Shown: positions 13,673-20,151 of the stretch, in pieces
Layout of the letters: the number at the start of each line of letters is the position of its first letter
Position numbering within the stretch: position 1 is the first letter of the stretch
From: an uncultured Collinsella sp.
GTDB taxonomy: Bacteria > Actinomycetota > Coriobacteriia > Coriobacteriales > Coriobacteriaceae
DNA: 24,403 nt
Reading direction: 5' to 3'
Assembly: GCA_902495945.1 (NCBI GenBank)
Contig: CABUZD010000011.1
Coordinates: forward strand, 1-24,403
Notes under the pieces: generated by a model
Seen by the model: the letters and a program-made list of their open reading frames with translations, nothing else
Told to the model about the DNA's origin: nothing
The model's database searches: none
Program-made: the position numbers and the translations under genes

Positions 13673-15280
13673 ATGGGATCTGATGTGAAGATCGCACGCG
13701 CGTTGATCTCGGTTACCGATAAGACGGGCGTCGTCGATTTCGCACGGACGCTGGTCGATGACTTTGGCGTCGAGATCATCTCTACGGGCGGCACGGCTCG
13801 TGCCATCGAGGACGCGGGCGTTCCCGTAACCCCCATCGAGGAGTTCACGGGCTATCCCGAGATGATGGACGGCCGCGTTAAGACCCTGCACCCCAAGGTT
13901 CACGGCGCGCTGCTGGCCCGCCGCGATTCCGAGCAGCACATGCAGGAGGCGGCTCAGCACGGCATTAAGCTGATCGACCTGGTCGTCGTCAACCTGTACG
14001 AGTTCGAGAAGACCGTCGCCAACCCCGAGGTCACCTTCGCAGACGCCATCGAGCACATCGATATCGGCGGTCCCTCCATGCTGCGCTCTGCTGCCAAGAA
14101 CGCCACGAGCGTTACCGTCATTTCCGACCCGGCCGACTATGATGCCGTCCTGGCCGAGATGCACGAGACCGGTGGCTGCACCACGCTTTCCACCCGTCGT
14201 CGCCTGCAGGTGAAGGTCTACCAGACCACCGCCGCCTACGACACGGCTATCTCCCGTTGGCTTGCCGCCCAGGCAAGCGACGTGGCGGACACCTCTGCCA
14301 AGCTCGAGATCTCGCTGGAGAAGGTCGACGACCTGCGCTATGGCGAGAATCCTCAGCAGAAGGCTACGGTCTACCGCTTTGCCGAGGGCTGCGAGAACAC
14401 CGCGAGCTCGCAGTTCCCGCTCGTGGGCTCCGAGCAGATCCAGGGCAAGCCGCTCAGCTACAACAACTATCTGGACGCCGACGCCGCTTGGAACCTGGTC
14501 CGCGAGTTCGACGAGCCGGCCTGCGTGATCCTCAAGCACCAGAACCCCTGCGGCTCTGCCGTTGCCGAGGACATCACGGCCGCCTACGACCGCGCCTTCG
14601 CCTGCGATCCCAAGAGCGCCTTTGGCGGCATCATCGCCTGCAACCGCGAGGTTCCCTTTGATCTGGTTGAGCACTTTGCCGATCAGAACAAGCAGTTCGT
14701 CGAGGTCATCATCGCCCCGAGCTATACCGATGAGGCGCTCGAGCGCATGGCTAAGCGCCCCAACCTGCGCGTGCTGGCTACCGGCGGCGTGGACCACGGC
14801 GCTCAGGTGGAGCTGCGCTCCGTCGACGGCGGCATGCTGGTGCAGGAGGTCGACCACGTGACCGAGGATCCCGCGACCTTTACGTTCCCCACTGACCGCA
14901 AGCCCACCGACGCCGAGATGGCCGAGCTCGAGTTTGCCTGGAAGGTCTGCAAGGGCGTTAAGTCCAACGCCATCCTGGTCTCCAAGGGCAAGGCCGGCAT
15001 TGGCATGGGCCCGGGTCAGCCCAACCGCGTGGATTCTGCGCTGCTGGCCTGCGAGCGTGCCGAGGACTTCTGCGAGCGCGAGGGCGTGGAGAAGGGCGGC
15101 TTTGCCTGCGCAAGCGACGCATTCTTCCCGTTCCGCGACAACGTCGACGTGCTTGCTGCGCACGGCGTGACCTGCATCATTCAGCCCGGCGGCTCCAAGC
15201 GCGACGACGAGAGCATCCAGGCCTGCAACGAGCATGGCATTGCGATGGTCTTTACTGGTGCTCGCCACTTCCGTCACTAA
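13673..15280 (+). CDS. purH: Bifunctional AICAR formyltransferase / IMP cyclohydrolase
   Basis: The 535-residue protein catalyses the last two steps of purine synthesis: formylation of AICAR from 10-formyl-tetrahydrofolate and ring closure to IMP. The N-terminal IMP cyclohydrolase domain (about 1-200) has ALISVTDKTG, EIISTGGTARAI and the signature GRVKTLHPKVHGALLARR. The C-terminal AICAR transformylase domain contains LRYGENPQQKA, KHQNPCGSAVA with the catalytic Lys-His pair, DPKSAFGGIIACNREV and QPGGSKRDDESI. It ends in VFTGARHFRH, the usual family terminus. The ATG at 13673 has the strong site caggagga at good spacing. Length is normal for the family. It is transcribed alone, followed 30 bases later by a clear terminator. 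No PurR-like operator was recognised upstream. Confidence 0.98.
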   Translation: MGSDVKIARALISVTDKTGVVDFARTLVDDFGVEIISTGGTARAIEDAGVPVTPIEEFTGYPEMMDGRVKTLHPKVHGALLARRDSEQHMQEAAQHGIKLIDLVVVNLYEFEKTVANPEVTFADAIEHIDIGGPSMLRSAAKNATSVTVISDPADYDAVLAEMHETGGCTTLSTRRRLQVKVYQTTAAYDTAISRWLAAQASDVADTSAKLEISLEKVDDLRYGENPQQKATVYRFAEGCENTASSQFPLVGSEQIQGKPLSYNNYLDADAAWNLVREFDEPACVILKHQNPCGSAVAEDITAAYDRAFACDPKSAFGGIIACNREVPFDLVEHFADQNKQFVEVIIAPSYTDEALERMAKRPNLRVLATGGVDHGAQVELRSVDGGMLVQEVDHVTEDPATFTFPTDRKPTDAEMAELEFAWKVCKGVKSNAILVSKGKAGIGMGPGQPNRVDSALLACERAEDFCEREGVEKGGFACASDAFFPFRDNVDVLAAHGVTCIIQPGGSKRDDESIQACNEHGIAMVFTGARHFRH

Positions 15281-15309
15281 GTTCCGCCCTGGGACAAAAT
15301 AATCTCTGC

Positions 15310-15345
15310 AAAAGACGGCTGCTCCGTTTGGAGGGCCGTCTTTTT
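15310..15345 (+). terminator. Rho-independent terminator of purH
   Basis: Arms aaaagacggc (15310-15319) and gccgtctttt (15335-15344) enclose an inner stem ctcc-gttt-ggag, and a T run follows. It lies 30 bases after the purH stop. Confidence 0.92.
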
Positions 15346-15353
15346 GGTATAAG
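15326..15353 (+). promoter_or_regulatory. Putative promoter overlapping the purH terminator
   Basis: TTTGGA (15326-15331) and extended -10 TGGTATAAG (hexamer 15348-15353) are 16 bases apart. Transcription would start near 15360, which supports the downstream ATG at 15386 rather than the one at 15362. Confidence 0.45.
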
Positions 15354-15385
15354 AGGACGGAATGACTAATACGAAAGGTATAACC

Positions 15386-16093
15386 ATGCCCCAGATTGAT
15401 GATGACGAGCTGTTTGGCAATGCTGAGGATCAGCGTGCGTACGAGGACTTTTGCGCCAATCAGGAGGCGGTCGAGAAGTTCACGCTCGACAAGCCCGCGC
15501 TCATCTGCCGTTGGCGCATGTCCAACAAAAAGGTGCCCATGCTCAATCGCCACATCCGCGCGCTATCCGAGCGCCTGGTGCAGGGCGAGCCGCTTACCCA
15601 TAACATGCTCAGCTGGGCAAAGCAGCACGTTGAGTGGTCACTTGCCGAGGGCGACTACACCGCCCGCGACGGTGTGCTCATGCTGGTGATCGACGTTAAC
15701 GGCAACGCCGCCATGACGGTGGGCGAGTACGAGCCGCTGGCCGACACGTCGGCCAAGGCGCTGCGTGCCCGTTCTGCCGAGGCTCGCTCCGAAGCCGACG
15801 AGACCGGCGTGGCGCCCGAGCTGCTCGCCGCCGTCAACAACGGCGAGCTCGCCTTTGTGGCGCCGGCGGACGAGTGCCTGTGCGGCACGGCGACGCTCAT
15901 CGAGCAGCTGGCCCAGACCAAGGGCATCCCGGTCACGCGCGTGGACATTCCCGCGCAGCTTAAGGGCGCCCTGTTCCTGGTGAGCGACGAACACGGCGTG
16001 GTCCCCGCAACCGAGACGGACGCCGCCGAGGCCGACGCCGCCACGGTCGCCTTCTTCGCCGACGGCTACGAAAAGCTTCGCGCCCGCCGCTAA
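15386..16093 (+). CDS. Conserved hypothetical protein, 235 residues
   Basis: I do not recognise this family. The protein is soluble and acidic at its N-terminus (PQIDDDELFGNAEDQRAYED). A first region (about 25-110) includes KPALICRWRMSNKKVPMLNRH, helical ALSERLVQGEPL and a beta-type DGVLMLVIDVNGNAAMTVGEY. After an Ala/Glu-rich linker, a second region (about 140-215) has GELAFVAPADECLCGTATLIEQL and DIPAQLKGALFLVSDEHGVV. There are no membrane segments or signal peptide. The ATG at 15386 has aaagg seven bases upstream; an ATG at 15362 would add eight residues. It lies between purH and a BceRS-type pair but is probably transcribed from its own promoter. Confidence 0.75.
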   Translation: MPQIDDDELFGNAEDQRAYEDFCANQEAVEKFTLDKPALICRWRMSNKKVPMLNRHIRALSERLVQGEPLTHNMLSWAKQHVEWSLAEGDYTARDGVLMLVIDVNGNAAMTVGEYEPLADTSAKALRARSAEARSEADETGVAPELLAAVNNGELAFVAPADECLCGTATLIEQLAQTKGIPVTRVDIPAQLKGALFLVSDEHGVVPATETDAAEADAATVAFFADGYEKLRARR

Positions 16094-16102
16094 ATGATGT
16101 TT

Positions 16103-16227
16103 CTGGGACGGGGATTAAAAACTCATTTAATTCCCGTGCCCGTTGCGAGCGAGGGGCAAGCCCCTGCCGCTCGCGAACAGTTCTGTCACCTTGGTGACGC
16201 GCAAGGCGCGCACCTGCGGCTCCGCAG
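16103..16227 (+). other. Series of four hairpins in the leader of the BceRS-type operon
   Basis: Hairpins occur one after another: an imperfect ggggattaaa/tttaattccc stem (about 16104-16140), a long gttgcgagcg-aggggc stem pairing with gcccct..cgctcgcgaac (16142-16178), gtcacc-tt-ggtgac (16185-16198) and ctgcgg-ct-ccgcag (16214-16227). The first may terminate the 15386-16093 gene. The others lie in the probable leader of the regulator gene and end 40 bases before its ATG. Confidence 0.55.
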
Positions 16228-16267
16228 CCATAATGGTGGCAAGACAACCAAGGGGGGAGCGGAATCC

Positions 16268-16939
16268 ATGGCGCTGATCTATATCGTTGAGGACGACGAG
16301 CCCATTCGTCGCGAGCTTGCCGATATCCTTGCCCGTGCGGGTTTTGAGGTCGAGGCATGCGAATCATTCGAGCACGTTTCGCGCGATATTCTCGCCGCCG
16401 CGCCCGACCTGGTGCTGCTCGACCTCACGCTTCCCGTTAAGGACGGCCAGCATATCTGCCACGAGGTTCGCCGCGAATCCGAGGTTCCCATCATCGTCCT
16501 CACGTCGCGCGCGACCGAGATCGACGAGGTCATGGCCATGACGCTCGGCGCGGACGACTTTGTTCCCAAGCCCTATAGCGCCCGTGTGCTCGTGGCGCGC
16601 ATCAACGCCCTGCTGCGTCGCACCGCGGCGGCAGGCGAGCGCAGCACGCTCGTCCACAAGGGACTGGAGCTCGACCTCGCCCGCTCCATGGTCACCAATA
16701 CGGCAACCGGCGACAGTACCGAGCTCACCAAAAACGAGCTGCGTATCCTCTCGCTGCTCTTGGGTCGCGCGGGCAAGATCGTCTCGCGTCCGGCCATCAT
16801 GCAGGACCTGTGGGACTCCGACGCCTTCGTGGACGACAACACGCTTACCGTCAACATCAACCGCCTGCGCACCACGCTCGAAAAAATCGGCATCAAGGGG
16901 TATTTGACCACGCATCGCGGCCAAGGCTATTCGGTCTAG
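16268..16939 (+). CDS. BceR-type response regulator
   Basis: The 223-residue regulator has a receiver domain (IYIVEDDEPIRREL, phospho-acceptor Asp52 in LLDLTLPVKDGQ, Ser80 of LTSR, Lys101 in VPKPY) and a C-terminal winged helix (ELTKNELRILSLLL, DDNTLTVNINRLR, HRGQGYSV). The receiver and the terminal YLTTHRGQGYSV resemble the BceR/GraR group that controls responses to cell-wall-active peptides. The ATG at 16268 has the strong site aaggggggag; in-frame upstream codons cover structured leader DNA. The kinase gene begins nine bases after its stop, so the pair is one operon. Confidence 0.93.
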   Translation: MALIYIVEDDEPIRRELADILARAGFEVEACESFEHVSRDILAAAPDLVLLDLTLPVKDGQHICHEVRRESEVPIIVLTSRATEIDEVMAMTLGADDFVPKPYSARVLVARINALLRRTAAAGERSTLVHKGLELDLARSMVTNTATGDSTELTKNELRILSLLLGRAGKIVSRPAIMQDLWDSDAFVDDNTLTVNINRLRTTLEKIGIKGYLTTHRGQGYSV

Positions 16940-16948
16940 GGGCCGGCT

Positions 16949-17992
16949 ATGTCGTTTGCCAAGTTCTTTAAAGACGCACTGCTTCCCGTCGCCGTGTGGA
17001 CGTGCGGCGTGCTACTGAGCTGCTTTGTGCTGACGGTCGCCGGCGCACCCGTTTCTATCGTGGTCGTGGCGGTTGGTGTGTCCTTTATCTTCGGTATGCT
17101 CGGCATCGTGATCGAGTACGCGCGTCGTCGTCGTTTTCTGCGCCAGCTGGGGCGTGCGGCAGAGGAGCTCGAGAGTCCCGCATGGGTGCAGGAGATGGTG
17201 CAATGCCCGACCTATGCCGAGGGCGAGCTTGAGTACGAGGTCTTGCGCCGGGTTGGCAAGGCTGCCTGCGACGAGGTTGCCGAAGGCCGGCGTCAGACCG
17301 ATGACTATCGCGACTATATCGAGAGTTGGGTCCACGAGGCCAAACTGCCCCTGGCGGCGGCCCATCTAATTTTGGAAAACCTGGACGGCAGCGAAGACGA
17401 CCTGTCGCGCGTGGATGACCTGGGCCGTGAGTTGGCTCGCGTGGAGCGCTATATCGACCAGGCGCTGTACTACGCGCGCTCGGAAGTCGTGGAGCGCGAC
17501 TACCTGATTCGCCGCTGGGATCTTAAGACCTTAGTGACGGGCGCGATTAAGGCCAACGCGCGCGAGCTTATCGCGGCGCACGTGGCGCCGGTGTGCGAGA
17601 ACCTCGACTTTGAGGTGTTTACCGACGAGAAGTGGCTCGAGTTTATTCTGGGCCAGCTCATCCAGAACAGCATTAAATATGCGCGTGAGGACGGCGCGAA
17701 GATCGTGTTTTCGGGAGCGTTGTTGGACGAGGGCCTGGCAAGCGAGCGCATCGAGCTTACCGTCGCGGACAACGGCTGCGGCGTGAGCGCGGCCGACCTG
17801 CCCCGCGTGTTCGAGAAGGGCTTTACCGGCGACAACGGTCGCACCACCAAGCGTGCAACGGGCATCGGCCTCTACCTGGTGGCGCGCCTGTGCTCCAAGA
17901 TGGGCATCGACGTCACCGCAGCGTCCGAGCCCGGAGAAGGCTTCGTCGTTACGTTTGCCTTCTCAACCAACAAGTTCCAATACTTTGAGTAG
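16949..17992 (+). CDS. BceS-type (intramembrane-sensing) histidine kinase
   Basis: The 347-residue protein has two membrane helices (about 11-30 and 35-56) separated by only a few residues, so there is no extracytoplasmic sensor domain. This is the hallmark of intramembrane-sensing kinases. The phospho-acceptor box is SWVHEAKLPLAAAHL (His129). The ATPase domain has QLIQNSIKYA (N box), VADNGCGV (G1) and RVFEKGFTGDNGRTT with GIGLYLVARL, the latter pattern being typical of BceS/GraS. Such kinases normally sense through a partner BceAB ABC transporter, but none is encoded in this window. It is coupled to the regulator just upstream. Confidence 0.93.
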   Translation: MSFAKFFKDALLPVAVWTCGVLLSCFVLTVAGAPVSIVVVAVGVSFIFGMLGIVIEYARRRRFLRQLGRAAEELESPAWVQEMVQCPTYAEGELEYEVLRRVGKAACDEVAEGRRQTDDYRDYIESWVHEAKLPLAAAHLILENLDGSEDDLSRVDDLGRELARVERYIDQALYYARSEVVERDYLIRRWDLKTLVTGAIKANARELIAAHVAPVCENLDFEVFTDEKWLEFILGQLIQNSIKYAREDGAKIVFSGALLDEGLASERIELTVADNGCGVSAADLPRVFEKGFTGDNGRTTKRATGIGLYLVARLCSKMGIDVTAASEPGEGFVVTFAFSTNKFQYFE

Positions 17993-18016
17993 TTAGCCCG
18001 TCTTACGGTGCGGACG

Positions 18017-18081
18017 GCTATGTTCCCGAACGTGAACTTAGCTAAAGTAATTGGTGCTATGTTCCCGAACGTGAACATAGC
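18017..18081. repeat. Twin 26-bp palindromes with GTTCCCGAACGTGAAC core
   Basis: Two copies (18017-18042 and 18056-18081) repeat at 39 bp and differ at one base. Each contains gctatgttcccgaacgtgaa; in the second, gctatgttc and gaacatagc arms are fully palindromic around an 8-base centre that itself contains gttc-cc-gaac symmetry. They lie just downstream of the kinase gene and resemble tandem operators or short repeats. Confidence 0.75.
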
Positions 18082-18106
18082 CATGAGGCTCAAATGAATC
18101 TCCTAT

Positions 18107-18137
18107 AACAAAAACGTGCCGCCCCAAACGGGGCGGC
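18107..18137 (-). terminator. Minus-strand terminator beyond the stress protein gene
   Basis: The stem gccgcccc (18118-18125) and ggggcggc (18130-18137) with loop aaac is followed on the minus strand by acgtttttg. It would end a transcript coming from the stress protein gene about 150 bases after its stop, giving an unusually long 3' untranslated region. Confidence 0.8.
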
Positions 18138-18165
18138 CCGCCATTTATCTATTAAGCCAACACGC

Positions 18166-18296
18166 TGAAGTAAGGCCGCGAAGGCCGCGGGGCCGGGAGG
18201 GGTTTCCTAAGGGCACATCCCGCAGCCGCAACGCGGCGAGGACGTGCCCGTGGAAACCCCGCAGGCCCCGCGGCCGGTGGGAGCAACGCTACTTCA
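18166..18296 (-). other. ~130-nt nested hairpin at the 3' end of the stress protein gene
   Basis: Paired arms occur in nested order: tgaagta/tacttca (18166-18172 with 18290-18296), 12-bp ggccgcggggcc/ggccccgcggcc (18183-18194 with 18264-18275), 9-bp ggggtttcc/ggaaacccc (18199-18207 with 18252-18260), gggcac/gtgccc (18211-18216 with 18244-18249) and gccgc/gcggc (18225-18229 with 18233-18237). All are perfect. The outermost arm includes the stop codon region of the stress protein gene. No T tract adjoins it; the separate terminator follows. Confidence 0.75.
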
Positions 18297-18726
18297 CGAC
18301 CAGAATGTCGCAGTCCGTATTGCGCAGCAGGAACGTCGAAATCGAGCCCAAGAGCGCGTACTTAATTGAGGACAGGCCGCGGGCACCGCAGAGCACCAGA
18401 TCGGGCTTGACCACGTCGAGCATCTCATCCTTGAGCGTCTCACGAATGCGGCCGGTGCGAATCATGACCTCGACCTCGGGAATGTCGGGATTGGCTTTGG
18501 CCTCCTCGAGCTGCTTGGCGATGGAGTTGTTAAAGGCCTCCTCCAAGCCGTTGACCAGGTCGACCGGATAGGAACCGGCGCTCTCGAGCGCGGTGGAGTC
18601 GATAACGTGGCCGATGATCAGCTTAGCGCCGTTGTTCGCGGCGACCTTGATGGCGCGTGCGAGCACAAAATCCTGCTGCTCAGTACCGTCGAGTGAAACA
18701 AATACCTTGGTATAGCCCTCGTTCAT
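18289..18726 (-). CDS. Universal stress protein (UspA family)
   Basis: The 145-residue protein is a single Usp domain: strand KVFVSLDGTEQQDFVLARAI, HVIDST, and the ATP-binding signature G-x2-G-x9-G-S in GARGLSSIKYALLGSIS, followed by LRNTDCDILVVK. The intact signature suggests an ATP-binding member that forms dimers in the cytoplasm. Such proteins help cells survive stress or stasis; the direct activity is not established. The ATG at 18726 has a very strong ribosome site (aaggagg, six-base spacing). The gene is monocistronic, with an exceptional structured 3' region. Confidence 0.93.
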   Translation of the reverse strand: MNEGYTKVFVSLDGTEQQDFVLARAIKVAANNGAKLIIGHVIDSTALESAGSYPVDLVNGLEEAFNNSIAKQLEEAKANPDIPEVEVMIRTGRIRETLKDEMLDVVKPDLVLCGARGLSSIKYALLGSISTFLLRNTDCDILVVK

Positions 18727-18975
18727 GGTTTCCTCCTTGGTCTATCGCACGGGCGCGGGGCTCGTGCGTCGGGCGGGCGCGGGCGCGTTGGCCGCCGGAC
18801 ACTTTATCTTGTTGCAGTTATACCCAAGGATTCGGATTTGACCGCTCGCAATTCTGTGAACGGGCGAGTTTTTTGGTAAGGGTAGGCACAGGCGTGCCGC
18901 CAACGGTTGATAATGGGACATCGCCCGCATCGTCCGCAGAACATCTACCGGCGGGTGTCTAACGAGGGGGTCCCT

Positions 18976-19956
18976 TTGGATATCATCGAGCTTCTAAAAT
19001 CTGCCTTCATGGGCCTGGTCGAGGGCATCACCGAATGGCTGCCCGTTTCGTCGACCGGTCACATGATCTTGGTGGACGAGTTCGTCAAGATGAACGTGAG
19101 CGAGACGTTCTGGAATATGTTCCTGGTCGTGATTCAGCTTGGCGCCATTTTGGCCGTCTGCGTCCTGTTCTTCTATGACCTTAACCCGTTCTCGCCCAGC
19201 AAGGGCAAGGAGGGCCGTCGCGACACCTGGGTGCTGTGGGGCAAGATTGTGCTCGGCTGCATTCCCGCCGCGGCGATCGGTCTGCCGCTCAACGACTGGA
19301 TGGAGGAGCATTTCTACAATGCTCCCGTCGTGGCGCTGGCGCTCATTGTGTACGGCGTACTGTTTATCGTGATTGAGAACTGGCGCGCGAGCAAGCGCGA
19401 GGAAATGGCCGTTGCCGGTTCGTTTGGTTCGCGTGCTGTGGTGGCGGGCGGACGTCCCGCCGGTGCGCACTTTGCGGCGCCCGCCGCGGCTACCGCTGAG
19501 GATGAGGACGATGACGAGAATTTGGACTTTGGCTCCATCGCCACGCTCGAGGACCTGAGTTGGAAGACTGCGCTGGGTATCGGCTGCTTCCAGGTGCTTT
19601 CGCTGGTGCCTGGTACGTCTCGTTCCGGTTCTACCATCATCGGTGGCCTGCTTTTGGGCTGCACGCGTTCGGTGGCGTCCAAGTTCACGTTCTTCCTGGC
19701 CATCCCTGTCATGTTTGGCGCGAGTGCGCTCAAGCTGGTCAAGTACTTCATCAAGGGCGGCACGTTCGGCGCCAACGAGGTCGCTATCTTGGGCGTGGGC
19801 TGCGTTGTGGCCTTTGTGGTTTCGCTCATCGCTATCAAGTGGCTCATGGGCTTCGTCCGCCGTCACGACTTTAAGTGCTTCGGTGTTTACCGCATCATCC
19901 TGGGCATCGTGGTGCTCGCGTACTTCTTTGTCCTGGAGCCTATGCTCGGCCTCTAA
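18976..19956 (+). CDS. uppP: Undecaprenyl-diphosphatase
   Basis: The 326-residue membrane protein removes one phosphate from undecaprenyl diphosphate so that the lipid carrier can be reused in cell-wall synthesis; high levels give bacitracin resistance. Both family signatures are present: GLVEGITEWLPVSSTGH (residues 13-29, Glu16, Glu20, His29) and LVPGTSRSGSTI (Arg216), plus about eight hydrophobic segments. I chose the TTG at 18976 because gaggggg lies five bases before it and MDIIELLKSAFMGLVEG is the normal N-terminus. An insertion of roughly 55 residues (about 140-195), Ala/Gly-rich then strongly acidic (AEDEDDDENLDFG), makes it longer than the usual 265-280. The gene ends at a hairpin repeat with a T6 run that serves as terminator. 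Confidence 0.95.
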   Translation: MDIIELLKSAFMGLVEGITEWLPVSSTGHMILVDEFVKMNVSETFWNMFLVVIQLGAILAVCVLFFYDLNPFSPSKGKEGRRDTWVLWGKIVLGCIPAAAIGLPLNDWMEEHFYNAPVVALALIVYGVLFIVIENWRASKREEMAVAGSFGSRAVVAGGRPAGAHFAAPAAATAEDEDDDENLDFGSIATLEDLSWKTALGIGCFQVLSLVPGTSRSGSTIIGGLLLGCTRSVASKFTFFLAIPVMFGASALKLVKYFIKGGTFGANEVAILGVGCVVAFVVSLIAIKWLMGFVRRHDFKCFGVYRIILGIVVLAYFFVLEPMLGL

Positions 19957-20014
19957 CTTAGTAGTCGCTCTGGCAGCCGCTCGCTGCCGTATTCGAATAC
20001 GCGATATCTATCGG

Positions 20015-20081
20015 AGTTGCGGTGAAATAGGGATTAAAAGGCCTTGTTGAAGGCTCCAACAGTCCCTATTTCACCGCAACT
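20015..20081. repeat. 67-nt inverted repeat, copy 2 of 3
   Basis: Outer arms agttgcggtgaaatagggat and gtccctatttcaccgcaact pair at all 20 positions (one G-U). The inner stem is gcctt-gttg-aaggc. Compared with copies 1 and 3 the outer 14 bases are conserved, whereas the inner bases differ but remain paired. Confidence 0.9.
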
Positions 20082-20086
20082 TTTTT
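20015..20086 (+). terminator. Terminator of uppP formed by the hairpin repeat
   Basis: The 67-nt hairpin is followed at once by six T (20081-20086), 58 bases after the uppP stop. The repeat therefore doubles as an intrinsic terminator here. A second stem, ttggtgca/tgcaccaa (20085-20092 with 20110-20117), follows. Confidence 0.65.
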
Positions 20087-20151
20087 GGTGCATTGGGGTC
20101 AAGTTACTTTGCACCAACTTGGTACAGACAAACCCGACCTCTTTGCACTAA

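Larger units (their letters stand above)
17993..18288. other. Intergenic region between kinase and stress protein genes
   Basis: This 296-base tract has no gene. It contains twin palindromes (18017-18081), a minus-strand terminator (18107-18137) and most of a long nested hairpin (18166-18296). Confidence 0.7.

Noticed and set aside
13628..15553. A 641-codon minus-strand frame opposite purH
   Set aside because: It is the mirror of a highly GC-biased real gene; purH is certain and the antisense product has no recognisable domain.
17872..18093. Minus-strand frame with repeated FTFGNIA
   Set aside because: The apparent peptide repeat is only the translation of the twin DNA palindromes.
18907..18975. 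Upstream ATG for uppP
   Set aside because: The TTG at 18976 has a strong ribosome site and matches the family N-terminus; the extra residues are basic and unlike UppP.
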